Part shown: positions 43,210 through 54,833 of the stretch, piece after piece | Layout: each line of letters begins with the position of its first letter | Numbering within the stretch: position 1 is the first letter of the stretch | Assembly (NCBI GenBank): GCA_001792895.1 | Contig: MARA01000021.1 | Coordinates: 124,001-188,000 of the forward strand | Source: Lentinus brumalis | Lineage: Eukaryota; Basidiomycota; Agaricomycetes; Polyporales; Polyporaceae | Direction: 5' to 3' | Length of the DNA stretch: 64,000 nucleotides | Translations under genes and position numbers: made by a program | The notes under the pieces: model-generated | Database searches by the model: none | Seen by the model: the letters and a program-made list of their open reading frames with translations, nothing else | Told to the model about the DNA's origin: nothing

Positions 43210-45487
43210 ATGGATCCGTCCCCTCCGATGTCGGAAGCCTCGATGGATGGCCTGTTTCCCCTCCAGCCGGACACAGTCGAGACAGATGCAGACATACGTC
43301 GAGACATCACACTCCTTTCTGCTCTCTTGGAAGATTATCGCTCCGGCCAATCAACAGTCTTGGACGCCAAACAGGTCGGTGGCTCTAGTGCGGACATATG
43401 GTCCCATGTATCGTATGTTCTCGCTCCCGGAGACCCCAGAGATAAGTATGGCAACAACCTCGTCGCGGTCGTTGGCAGGATCGAACCAGGATCCATCGCC
43501 GCAACAGTCATTGCCCGAAACACCTCCACTGGACACGTCGCGCACGAACCCGAGAATTTGATAGAGACGGAGGAGTTTGTGTTGTTGGAAGACGACAAGG
43601 TCAAGAGGATGCTCAATGGTATGTGAGTCAATATGGCATCGTTGCTGTGAGTGGACTCGATTGTCTTCCCGGATTCCACAGCGCTGACGTTATTCTCAGC
43701 GGCGACGTGGACTTCAATATTCACCTTCGGGATGTCATGTCCATGATCTCGTATCTGCTGCACCGCAGGCACAAGAATCACGCCGACCAGCCGGCCATCC
43801 TCACCTGCTATCTCTTCGATTTCATTGTCCTGCGGTGCTATCGCAAGCTCTATGCCCGGCTAGAAAGTGGTACCTCATTGTGGACTAAACATCCTCTCGT
43901 CGTTCTGCCGGACTTCTATGAGGAAGGGTCGATGGCCCTTCCCTCAAGGGTCGTCGGCGATAGCGAGTACTCAGAAGACGTCCCCGACCGTTTCCCCGGA
44001 ATCGTTCCCTGTCGTTCCCCCGAGCCGTCCGAGCCGTCCGAGCCGACCACCGCTCCAGGAGACGCCGCCCCTGATACGCCGCCGGCCGTTGGTCACGACG
44101 CATCTCTCTCTGTCCGCATGCCACAAGCCTACAGGTATCGCTCTCTTCTCAGGAAGCACGGTATAAGCTACACCACCGACACCTTCCACGTCACATTCTC
44201 TTCCTCCACCGCTCCGGCCTGCCAGGCCGCGCTCTTGCAAGATTGCTATACCATCATGTATGACAAGCTTTCCCATACGCAGATGGTGCCCAAGCCGCAG
44301 ACGAAGAGCGACGAAAAGGAGAACAGGCTCGTAGCGCGGCGCCCACTCGACGGTGGCGAATGTCGTCGTTTAGAGGCAGCTCTGTCTCTGTTGGACGATG
44401 CCATCACTAGCGGCATAGTCGAACGCCTCTTCCAACCTAAGCTCGAATACCGACTGAACTTGCTCTACGCCGAGTCCAAGCGAGAGAAGACCAACCCGCG
44501 GCTAGCCAGTGTGTGCATCATTGCCATACTTTGTGGCATCATATTCATCGGGAATTTGCAGTAGCTATCAAGGAAGCGAGAACCGGGAAGGGCTCCAAGG
44601 TCGAGTACCACTATGACAATGCGCCTTACTCACCCTCGTTGGTCCCGCTTTGCTCGCTTACCTCTGCTATCAGCTGATGACTTGCAGGCCGACGCGGAAG
44701 ACAGTCTACGACATATCATACGCCACCTTAGGGCCCTCACCTTCCCATTGCGCGCTGCGTCTAGCATAGTCCGTTCATGCCTCAATGCGCCAGACATCAT
44801 CGCCTCGCTCAAGGCATATCAAGTCGTCGTTACGCCTGATAGCCGCACCGTCATCACAGGAGAGTATTTTGAGCTCTTCACGAAGGATTTCGCGAGCCGA
44901 TGGGTTGAGCAACGTGACTTCGTGCACCAAGCCCTGGAGAGCTCCAAGGATGCGGCCGTGAAGCTCAAAGCGGCGAGCGTTCATTCGGAAGCTGCGTTGA
45001 TGAGCCTTGTCTCTGGCGATCTGCGGAAGCGCAAGGTCGACGTCTCTGGCACGCCGATGCCGATTGCTGATCAACTAACCGTGAGTGCGCTGCGTCTCTC
45101 CATTGATCCAAATTCACACGTTTCATCTGTTGTCCGTAGCCTGGTCCCATCCCTGTTGGGCTCAGCGAGCGATGCTGCTTCTGTTGCTGGCTGCTGGCTG
45201 AACTCCTGACGTCTGAGAGAGGTACCGCGGCAAATAGCGCGCTCATCCTCTCCGGAACCCATGGCGTCCTCTTCCCCTGGCAGCCTCCTCCTGGCGTGCC
45301 CCGCGAAGTCTTGGAAACGATGCGGAAAAAATTGCTGAATATTCTCCACCACGTCTTCGAAGCTCACACCGTGAGACCTGAATCTGGGCAGACGTCTCCT
45401 CTTTTCGCTGGTGAAGATGTGTCTAGTGAAATCTGGGACATATGGCAGGATCCGGCCGCCAGAATGCCTTACCTTACCTTTGATTGA
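43210..45487 (+). CDS. gene D: putative OTT_1508-like nucleic acid/nucleotide deaminase (686 aa)
   Basis: Exons 43210-43622, 43682-44508, 44562-44641, 44688-45080 and 45140-45487 (2,061 nt, all phases fit). Most of the protein is a long helical region without a known motif (DIRRDITLLSALLEDY, VMSMISYLLHRRHK, a Pro/Glu-rich insertion around residues 230-280, RRLEAALSLLDDAI). Near the C-terminus it has the zinc-binding signature of the deaminase fold: HSE (44982-44990, in ASVHSEAALMSLV) and CCFCC (45173-45187, in PVGLSERCCFCCWLL), separated by about 30 residues. From memory, basidiomycete OTT_1508-like deaminases carry a similar GVSK-x-CC-x-CC block. His/Cys/Cys would bind zinc and Glu would shuttle the proton. 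The substrate is unknown. One donor (GTCCCG, 44642) is weak. It sits inside the A/B/C cluster. Confidence 0.65.
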
Positions 45488-46040
45488 GACTTTGAACGTT
45501 GACCTTGACACCTTTGGCAATCTCGACCTAGGCAATGTGACTAGTTCTGGCAGCGCGCCCAGAGCGTAGCAATCGTCGCTTGGCGAGTTCCCGAGAGGAA
45601 ACGCATACTGGAACAGGGGAGGGTAACCTTTTGGTGATGTATACCAGGATGTAATTGTTGAGACGGTGTACACGGGCTCCATGCTAGCTATTGTTACGAG
45701 CGTGCAACCGAGAAATTGAACGATGATAGCGTCCGATCGTGCACTCATCCCAAAGCCTACTTGCACCTAGATATGCGAGCCACCAGCTCCGATGCCAATC
45801 GCCGTGAATGTCTCCTCTGCAAGCGATACACAAATTGCGTGCCGCCGTACTAGTAAGTCGCGAAATCATCTCCTCACGCATCCCCCAGCTGGACCACCGG
45901 TCGGTTAATGAAGTTTATAGTGAATGGAGTCCATATAACTTTGTGCTAATGAATTATGAGCACGATGTCGATATAAATAAGAGACGTCTGTCTTCCAACA
46001 ACCGTCGAGGCCCCGCACCACTTGCAACCCTCACGCTGCA
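45488..46040. other. convergent intergenic region between genes D and B
   Basis: About 550 bp. A minus-strand frame (about 45766-45500) overlaps the end of gene D and has no family motif. It is left as unassigned. Confidence 0.45.
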
Positions 46041-47688
46041 CTAGAACGGTTCCTCGTCGTACTCGCTCACCACTGATTCTTCGTCATCATCACCGGCTGA
46101 CAGGACACGAGGAAACTCGCGCTGTCTTGGGGAGAAGTCGGAGACTGCAGCGCCCCACCTCGGCCGGGCAGCTTGCACGGGAGCCATACGCCTCCACGGG
46201 TTGCGGAACGCGTCGCGAGTCTTTCCAGATGCGACGGACGGCGCGTCGTCCGCGGGAAGCTTCGCGTGGACGTGCCAGGCGGTGAACGTCTTCTCCCACG
46301 GCGCAGGGACGTGAGGAGACCGCGGGCTCGAGCTGTCCGGCTCTGATTTGGACGATGCAGACTCGGAGGATGACGACGTTGTCAACTCGCCATCGTCAGT
46401 GGTAGGTCCACTAGACGAAGAACAGGACGATGATGGAGGACTGACAGACATGCCAGACGACGTTGTATCGGCCTTGTTTCCTCCCTTCCGCAGGTGGGCG
46501 GGCAGTGTGCGACCTGCGGCAGAGGCGTAGTTCAACCGAGGATTGGCGGACTCGGCTTTGTCTCCAGGAGATGCCTTCACCGCTCCCGGAGAGCCAGACC
46601 GACTGGAGCTCGATGCGTCTGAGCTGGTCCCGCGGGACGTCTGAGACTGCGGCCGACCACCGCATCCCTTGCGCCGCTGCGCCCACGCTTCCTTCTCCCT
46701 CTGCCTTTCCCTCGCCCGCTCCTCCATAATCTCCGCCCGCTTGCGCGCGGCGCACAGCTTGCATATCCCTCTGTGGCAGAGGACGTTGTGCGCGGCGCAC
46801 AGGTTGTCCTGCGTTGCCCGATCGGTTGTTTCGCCATATCCCGACCAGAGAGTGGTGTCAACAGGCGGCATTGCCACAACGTCAACGGCAACCCTGTCCG
46901 CCTTGGGCACATCAGTGCCGTGGATCGCCGGAACGAAGTGCGGATCTGGGAGGCCAGGTGGAAGAGGGAGATTGTCTACGCAGCAGTCGGAGGGCTGGGG
47001 CGATGCTGCAGTTGCGCTACGGCAGGTAGGTGGTTGTGCAGGCACGCTGTTGACAGTGAACATCTCTCGTGGCAGCGGACAGCACAGGCGCGTCCCGGTG
47101 ACGTCTTCCGCAGGTGGATCGCAAAAGTACGAGTCTGGGTAGGGATATGTGAACGTCCTGCAGGTTCCATGCGAACGTCAGCACTTGTCCACGAGCAGCT
47201 GCAGGGACACTCACTTGTCATCTGCAGGGGACCAATTCTTGAACCAGGACGATTCGACGTCGCGGCGCAGCCACCGTATCTTTTCGAGAGACCACCCGGT
47301 GTTCTTCTTGCACGGAAAGACGGACGATACTTGGGCTGCCTCTTCTTTGTTCGGCTTCTTGAGCATCTCTGACCACCGATGCTTGCCAAGGAGACGGCGA
47401 AGGTTGAAACATTCCCTCGAGACTTCGATGATAACCACGTTGGGAGACTGCATGGACGCGCATACCGTTAAACCACTTTTTACTAAGCACACGAGACTGA
47501 GACGAGAGACGTACCTTCGGTTTGTGGTAAAATGCCAACAGGTTCTCTTCGCCTATCACGCACGCAATCCACCGCGCGAAGATGATACTGTGTTCCAGAG
47601 CCTCGTAGGGCTGGTCCGGGTACGGGTTCACGACCGTAAGAAATTGCGAGTCGTCGGTAGACGGCGGAGTAGGCGAACGTTTGGGCAT
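46041..47688 (-). CDS. gene B: diverged member of the A/B/C family (507 aa)
   Basis: Exons 47688-47515, 47447-47215 and 47157-46041 (1,524 nt, phases fit). It shares with A and C the start M-P-K-R-x-P-T-P-P, LTVVNPYP, LLAFYHKPK, VVIIEV, LLGKHRWSEML, VSSVFPC and WFKNW, then TYPYPDSYFCDPP in place of SPYPPTRWCDIP. It also has LWSGYG before the Cys/His motif NLCAAHNVLCHRGICKLC and a charged helix. The intron that separates exons 2 and 3 in A and C is absent here, so B is the older branch. The C-terminus contains RTLPAHLRKGG and ends in an acidic SVVSEYDEEPF. Function unknown. A TATATAT box lies 61 bp upstream. Confidence 0.75.
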
Positions 47689-47748
47689 CATACTGTGTCA
47701 GCGTGAATGAGATGGGTGTTTGTGAGTAAAGGCTGGCAGGGGTGCGCC

Positions 47749-47755
47749 TATATAT
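47749..47755 (-). promoter_or_regulatory. TATA box of gene B
   Basis: TATATAT, 61 bp upstream of the gene B start. Confidence 0.5.
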
Positions 47756-48925
47756 CGGGGCATGGGTTGTACAGACTTCATTGCGGACAAACCGGGTGGC
47801 GTAGTGAGGCCAAAGCGGAGACAAAGCGTCCGGGAGTATAAAGCGTCCAGCAAAGACTTCCACAGGGCCAAAGCGAAGGATCCTCGCGTGAAAGGTCAAA
47901 CGGCTTTGCTTCGAGACATTGAGCAAACTTACAGTTAACTGTGAATTCCTCCTCTCATCGAGGTATTCCTCTGGGCTCATACGGGTGGGATCATCAACCA
48001 CTTTATCTACGAGGTCGAATGGTCTGATGACTTGTCCAACAGACAAAGTATGTGCCAAGCGAGATGAGCTATCCATGTCCGGATTTGTCTGCCCTCGAGC
48101 GCATAGACTGACGATTGAGTGGGTCTTTGGGACAATTACGACCCGCGCTATTTGTGCCTTACTCTTCACTCCCACATTCATGTCAAGTGCCACTCACCTA
48201 GTCTACCGCATATGGTGGCCATGCGCTCAGCCGAAGCCTCTGTTTGTTGACTCAAGGCTCACCAAGCTTGTAGCACCAGTCCAAGATCCCTGCGTTTGGG
48301 ACAGACCCGTGTCTTGGACACAGGGAAGCGTTGTCAGCCCGACTAGCATGGGGAGTCCATTCTGAGGGATCCGATCAAACCATACCTCTCCCTGCTCCCA
48401 TCCTACTCCAGGACCGACAAGGGTATTTCGGACCCGTCCTTCCCTAGTCGCCTGCTCCGCTTTGTTCGAATGCTAGACCTGCTGCACTTGGACGTAGTCA
48501 TGCACAGCGGACCCCGGTCCAGGTATCTCTGGCGGAACAGTTCACACCTCTTGGCCGAAGCTTCCGAAGCCGCAAGTGGCAGAGTTGATGCCCAAAGAAT
48601 GAAGACGTGCCGACAGCCGATGGGCAGGTTAACGCGAAGCGCATCTTGAAGCTCTCTGGAAGCTTTATCCGAGTCCTTCGTTGTAGGTTGGTTGTAGGCC
48701 GTCAGAAGTCATTTACTGAACTGCGAACAGAGCGATGAAGAGTCCTAGGCTCGAATGCAGCTGACGGTCCATGAGTGTGAGAAGGAGGAGGATAAGCCGT
48801 GGCTTTTGATATGTGGTAAGTAACTGAACGGCGTCATTAGTCCGGACGCGAAGGTCAGTAAGTAGAAGGTAAGTAGCCGGAGCGGTTACTGATAGAGGAC
48901 GATAAGAGTGCTTCATTTAGCACCG

Positions 48926-48932
48926 TATTTAA
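48926..48932 (+). promoter_or_regulatory. TATA-like box of gene C
   Basis: TATTTAA, 102 bp upstream of the gene C start. Confidence 0.4.
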
Positions 48933-49033
48933 CCCCAGGCCGTCCGCACGAAGCCTACTTCCCTTGCTCTTCCCATCATCTCCCGCCCACCTTCTCTCCT
49001 GCGATACACGACGCGGAAGTACGCGTTTCGACG

Positions 49034-51398
49034 ATGCCCAAGCGTCCAGTGACCCCGCCCATTGACGATGGTGCGAAGTACCTCACTGTCGTGTACCCAT
49101 ACCCTTCGCGACCGAACATGGAGTTTGAGTCGCACCGCAAGCTCTTCGTGCAATGGGTGGCGGCCTGCATAGGCTCTCGATATCTACGTGCCTTCTACCA
49201 TAAGCCAACTGTAGGTCGAAGGGACCGGAGAACATGGGTATGTGTTCACCTGTGTCGACGTTTCTCCTTAGTCCCCAGGTAGCATTCTACTCGAGATCGA
49301 CGAGTCGTTGCCCGACTTCAAGCAGATCCTCGGAGCCCACAAGTGGTCCGAGTTTCTGACGGCGCCACAGGGCGACGACGCCAAGCACGTCTCGAAGGTG
49401 TTCTACTGTACCTACAACTCGGACCGACTTGTTCAGAAGAACGGTATGTCCGCTTCTAGTCGTCCGCCAGAGATCGTACCTGAGAGCTTCTGCAGGATGG
49501 AAGCGGATTGATATCAAGGAGGGCTGGTTCAAGTCGAAAGGGTGCGTCTGTGTGTAATCTGCTTCCCCCATTCGCCTGTCTCTGACCTCTTTGCAGCCCA
49601 TCCAAGTTCGCCTCGCCATACCCGCCGACTCGATGGTGCGACATCCCGCAGGTCGGTAACGTCATACAGAATGACTTGTGCCGACCATTGCCAGGGGGCA
49701 ACTTCCCGCCGCCACCGTCTTCTGCACCTACGCCTGTCGGTATGTGCCTGCACGCTCGTCACCGCGGGCTGCTCGAGAGCTAACGAACTCTGCCTAGTTG
49801 GAACACCTGAATGGCTAGAATACAAACGCCAGCGAGATGCTAAAGTCCCTGTCGTCAGAACGTGGACGAGAGGAACTCCGCCGGAGTCTCTTCGCGGTGC
49901 TCCCCCCTCGACCGCGGCAGGCTCAGCTCCTACCAACCAATCTGCTCTCAGTCATACTACGCCGGCCGCGCAGCCTGCTCCTCGTCGAGCATGTAAGTGC
50001 CGCCACTGTTGTTCTGTAGTATGCGCTGACTATATGCGCGTTAGGGGCCAACGTCGCCGCTGGTCCTGTGGGTTCCCCTCCAGGATTGTTGCGTGTCACT
50101 TCCACCTCCTCTTCTCAAGGCAGCTCAAGTAGCGGCTCGGGGAGCACCCGCGCTGACACGCCTTCGATCCGTGCCGTGTCCCCGCTCGCACCTCAATCTG
50201 CCTGCTCTAGTGCATCCAGCAATGAGAGCGGCAATCAACCCCTATCGCCCACGGATGGTCTGTATGAAGCTCAAGTCACTGTTGCTGGAGGCGACGTTGA
50301 AGGAGCTCTCAACGCACTGTCTCTGGGGGGTGAGGATGATCCCGATGACGACCTTTACTACAGCATGGCCGATTCTGGGTCCACCTCCGGCGACGTCTTG
50401 TACGCTCCTCGGGGTGAACTCACAATCGTTCCCGCTACATCAATGAAAGAGTCTCTCTGGGGAGATTATGTGGAAGAGGAAGACGAGGAGGATCCCGAAG
50501 ACAACGATGTTGATCTCATCAAGGCTGCAGAGAAGACCGGCCTCTGCCGCGCGCACAACCGCGTGTGTAAGAAGGGCATTTGCAAGATATATGCGGCCCA
50601 GTTGCGTGAGGAGGAGAAGAAGCAGCGGGATGAAGAGCGTAGGCAGCAGCGCGAGGGCCGCGGCAAGCAACCCAAAAAGAAGAATGCGTCTTCCGACGAT
50701 GCCTCCACCCCGCCTTCTCGGAGCGGCTCATCTACGCCAGCTCGCGCTGCCCCTCCGCATCTTCGCCCTGGAGCACCCGCGCCCGCACTCGCACCCGCAT
50801 CTCGCGAACTACCTGCTCATTTGAGACGCGGTGCCCCCGCATCAGCTCCGCCCCCCTCTCCCGTCTCCCCGATCTCTCCTCCTGCCCACGTCTCTCGGGC
50901 GCCATCGACGTCGAATGACGGGTGGGGATCTGTCCCCTCCGGCGTGTGGGGACCAACCCCGGCCAAGAGCAACACTATTCCTCTGCGTCGCGATGCCGCT
51001 CCGAACCAGAATGCGCCCGCTGCCAATCCCTCTGCGGACGCAGCTTCCTCCGCTCCGGCCCTTCCAGCCCCTACACGCCAATGGGGCGCATGGGGCCGCG
51101 CACCCTCTATCTCAGCCTCCTCTGTCCAGCGCAACAACGACAGCTGGAGCGTCAGTGCGGGCGAGAAGGACGAAGTGCAGTCCGTCGCGACAAGCGGGTG
51201 GGGCACGAAGTCCGACCGCGCCGGACCATGGGGCAGCGCTGCCTCTGTACGCGCTGCGGGCCCCGCGAGCAAGGGCACGGGGCCAAGAAGGCGTGGGCGG
51301 ACCAAATGGACGAGGCAGACGGCCGCTCGGTCGCTGGGAGCACGGCGTCGGCGAGTACCACGCGTACTTGGGGCAACGTCTCTGCTGGCCCGTGGTGA
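49034..51398 (+). CDS. gene C: member of the A/B/C family (about 695 aa)
   Basis: Exons 49034-49210, 49272-49443, 49496-49541, 49597-49739, 49798-49992 and from 50045 onward. The first three exon lengths (177, 172, 46) and all intron phases equal gene A. N-terminal domain: MPKRPVTPPIDDGAKYLTVV, then YHKPT, SILLEIDESLPDFKQILGAH and KVFYCTY. C-terminal part: LWGDYVEEEDEEDPEDNDVD, then the motif LCRAHNRVCKKGICKIY, a charged helix with QREGRGKQPKKK, then LPAHLRRGAPASAP and several Trp-Gly pairs (VWGP, QWGAWGR). One extra G in the GGGG run near 51283 would carry the frame to a Trp-rich end (KAWADQMDEADGRS, then TRTWGNVSAGPW, TGA at 51396-51398). Without it the frame runs to 51462 with a tail unlike the paralogs. 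Confidence 0.75.
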
Positions 51399-51462
51399 GT
51401 CCGTGGCTGAGTGCAGGTACGGTCTATCGTGTTTGTTGGAGGTAATCTTCTCTTGGTACTAG

Positions 51463-51916
51463 GAAGTGTCTCGTTTCGTCTTGGCTTATGTATCAAGCTC
51501 TCGCATGTCTGTTGTAAGATAGCTCGCTGTGTAAGTTCTCTCGCTGTGCCGTCCTCGTTCTCGCTGTGTCGTTCTCGTTACTGTCGTATCGCTCTCTCGT
51601 CTCGCCGTCGCTATCGCCGCCTGTATATCTATCCCTCGCTTTGTGTCGCCAGTTTTCTTCGTTGTACCTAGGTTGTTGTCACTCTGTGCACGCACATATT
51701 GCTATCTCGTCTTGTCTCCGTCGCGCCACCTCTCTCATAAACTGTACACTATCCAATATACTACGTTCTCAACTGGGGAGATGTTCCTATAGCTACACAA
51801 AACCTATGATACACAGGTAAGCATGATGAGATCAAGACTTGTACACTTACAAGCACACATGAGACATCGTCGCAGCAGTGACTTGTAAGACTGATGCGAT
51901 AGCAGCAAGATAGAGT
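51463..51916. other. intergenic, convergent 3' ends of gene C and the zinc-finger gene
   Basis: About 450 bp rich in CTCGCTGT/CGTTCTC pyrimidine runs, with no coding signal. Confidence 0.5.
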
Positions 51917-53994
51917 CTACTGACTCCAATCCTGGCTCTGGCTGGGGTACGGCCGCTGCGTCATGAGCTGAATTCCACCCAGATCAAACCCATACCCCTC
52001 GCGATACCCGCCCGCTTCCTGGCTCTGGCTCTGGCTCGGCACAGTTTGCGACGGCGGGTCGATGCTCATCGCGTCCGCATCCTCTGGCTCGGCCTTGACG
52101 GACACAGGGACGTCCGAGCGGCTTCGCGACACTTGCGTCTGCGTCTGCGTCTCGGGCTGAGACTGCGCCTGGGACGGAGCGTGTGCGTGCGGCGCAGTAC
52201 GCGTCCGTCGCGGAAGCTGCAGTTTGCCCGAACGGAACGCGGGCTGCTGCGACGCTAGCGCTCCAGCACCAGCGCCGCCCGCATCTGCCACGGCACGCTG
52301 CTCCTCGGAATGCTCGTCGAGAGCCGGGAGACCTGCATTCGACGGATCAGCATCTCTGCAGGACACGCAAAAACGTGGATGGCACTCACCTCGGGTGCTC
52401 GCTGCGCCGCTCTGTGCTTTCGATGGAGGCTGCTTTGAGCCCGCACGACGCGTCGACGGCGGCTTCGAGCCTGCGCGCGGCTGTGAGTTGGCATTCGATG
52501 CGGAGGATGCGCGGCTCCGGTTGGTGCGACGCGGCAGCGGGATGGTCGGCGGAGGCGCGGGGGCGGGAGTCTTCGAGCGGCTCCGCAGGGTGCGAGTGAC
52601 CGCGACCGGAGCTTGAGACGGCTGGGTGTCCGCAGAGGCTCGCGAAAGTGCACGGCGGGTCCGCGGGAGTGGCAGCGGTGCTGCTGGCTGGCTTTCTACG
52701 AGATCCGGCTCCGCGAGGGCCTCGACATGGACCTGGGGCAGCGAGGGCGAGTCGGCGAACGACTCCACCGCGTGCGAGCCGCAGTACGACTGCTGCACGT
52801 CGGAGGCCTGCGACGATTTGTGGAGAGCCGAGGCGGACACTTGTGACGCTGGCTGGCTCGGGTTGGCACTGGAGCTTGTGCGGGACAGGGACGACGACGA
52901 GGACTTGCTGTCGAGGTTCTGCGTGAGCGCGTCCTCGACAGCCTGAGCGGAGCCTGCAGACGCTGCGCCCGGGCTCTTCGGGGTGATCGACTTGACTCCT
53001 CGGCGAACAGAAGACACAGGGTGCGGGGCGGCTGGGACAGGGCGCGAGCTCTGAGACAACGGGGACGGCGAGGTGCCCATGCTCGTGCGTCGAGGCAGAA
53101 CGCGCGAAGGCCCTTGCATACCTGCGGCCGCGAACCGTCCTGCGGCGCTGTGGGGGTTGTGCGGCGACTGCTGGTTAATCTGCCCCGCGCGGTTGATCGC
53201 GTCCGCGATCATGCTCGACAACGCAGGCGAGGGCGGCACGGAGGACACGGAGGGTGTCGACATGGGCGAGGATTGCGCGTTGTATGACGCGAAGGACGCT
53301 TTGCGCTTCTTCGCGGGGGACGGCCCACGCTGCGAGGATGGCGCAGAGGCTGGAGGTAGCATGGGCGAAGGGTTCGGGTGCGGTGGTGTCTGAGACGAAT
53401 GGGAGCGAGACGAGGGCATGTTGCGCGGGAGAGGAGGAGGCGTGGCAGGCGGTGGTGACCGCTGTCTGCTGGACCCTGAGCTTGCGCTCCCGCCGGTGTT
53501 TACAGGGGACTCGTTAGACGAGGTGCTTGGGTACGTGAGGTTCACGTCCAGGAGGCTGTCTGAGTGGTTTAAGTGGTATAAGTTCGATGTGTCCATCACG
53601 CAAGTGATATACGCGGCAGGCATTCCGGCGATTCATGCAGGACCAAAACCCTATTGTGCGGACTGTCCGCCGAACAGACATCCCAGTCGACCTGACTCTC
53701 TGTTCAGGCCGGTCCCGCTCTCAAATGACCCAACAGATATCCTCGCGCGGCGGAGATCTCTCGCATTTGCGCCCATCCAAATCCCCGGTATGCATGCCGT
53801 GCTAGGAACGTACCTGTTGCCCCGTTGCGTCCCTCCGTCGAGCGCAGATACGTATCCCAGTCCCGCTTCTTGACCTTGAGGATGTTGTTAAAGTGCGTGC
53901 CGTGCAGGTGAGTCAGGAGATCGGTCTTCTGGCGAAACGTCTCTGGGCACCAGTTCCACGAGCAGGACCAGATTGCTCCAGCATGGCGATCCAT
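51917..53994 (-). CDS. C2H2 zinc-finger, Ser/Pro-rich protein (about 588-607 aa)
   Basis: Exon 1 (53994-53814) encodes a finger of the form C-x4-C-x12-H-x4-H (CSWNWC to THLHGTH, residues 11-34). Exon 2 (53559-51917) encodes a long Ser/Pro/Ala-rich, probably disordered region with basic patches (PAKKRKASF, LPRRTNRSR), a possible helix (ALSSMIADAINRAGQINQQ) and an acidic end (SVKAEPEDADAMSIDPPSQ). This is the shape of a transcription regulator, but no target can be inferred. The joining intron is 254 bp, and its phase (G + AC) restores the frame at DSLLDVNLTYP. A further in-frame 57-bp intron is likely near STRG (about 52386-52330). The long intron holds the dispersed 42-bp sequence also found in the F-box intron. 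Confidence 0.7.
53655..53696 (-). repeat. 42-bp dispersed sequence, copy 2
   Basis: 38 of 42 bases match 3614-3655 on the opposite strand. It lies in sense orientation in the 254-bp intron of the zinc-finger gene. Confidence 0.6.
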
Positions 53995-54833
53995 GTATCG
54001 AGGCCAACGAGGAGCACAACCACGGTGACGAGATGAACGAGATAGCGAGAGCAACAATATAGATGGTGCGGCCAGCGACGAGCGAGAGAAGACTTGAGGT
54101 TATGGTTGGTGCGGTCGACGACGAGCGGGACAAGCAGAACAGCGACAAGAACGACAAGAACGACGAGGAACGACCACAACACGACTGTCACGCGTCTGTC
54201 ACGCGTTTGGTCACACCGCGTCCCTGGTCGCCGTGTCGCGCCTGTCTCCTTTCTCTTCGACCACCACCGTCTCCTCAATCCTCAGAAACCTTTCTGCGTA
54301 GACTCATGCGAGGAAGATGCGAGGTGAAGGATACTGGATCAACATGACTACTCCCACAAGTTCTGGGTGTTGCACCCGCGCTCCTACTAAATATCAGTAT
54401 GAATTGACTTCAGACAAACCCGCACTGGAACTCTTGAACTGGCAACGCTCGCGTTGTCGAAAATGAGCCATGCACGACGGACCTTGACATATAGTGGTGT
54501 ACGACTCGAGAAAGCCAGCATGATTTTCCGCCTCGCCTGACGGAGAGGAGATTCCTGCAATTCGTCTGGAGGCCATCACACTGCCAGGCACCGACATGCT
54601 ACCTCGCGCTGCGGTCGCAACAATGTGAGCGAGTATTTATCATGAAGATCGCCCGCTGACCTCTCTGCACCACGCAGGAAACTGGTCCGACGGTGCATGG
54701 CCCCAGCTGAACAGCCTTGGGTGGCCAGTCATCTTTGTAAATCTCCGCATCTGCTCTCCGCTGCACTTCCCCGTTCATTCTGTCTCTTCATGCTTCCCCA
54801 CAACTTCCCCATGCCTCCTCCTCATTCATCCAG
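53995..54833. other. intergenic upstream of the zinc-finger gene
   Basis: About 840 bp with a run of GACAAGAACGACAAGAACGAC-like short repeats near 54141-54165. No gene recognised. Confidence 0.45.

Larger units (their letters stand above)
47689..49033. other. divergent intergenic region between genes B and C
   Basis: 1.3 kb. The minus strand is open for about 235 codons (48193-47483), overlapping gene B exon 1. Part of it (SSRLAHTLSVGQVIRPFDLVDKVV) looks protein-like but matches nothing I recognise. It could be a fragment of a lost gene. TATTTAA (48926-48932) probably serves gene C. Confidence 0.4.

Noticed and set aside
45071..45766. 231-codon minus-strand frame overlapping gene D
   Set aside because: It overlaps the last exons of gene D, which has better support. 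No family motif.
47483..48193. 236-codon minus-strand frame upstream of gene B
   Set aside because: Overlaps exon 1 of gene B in another frame; part looks protein-like but there is no homology or splice support.
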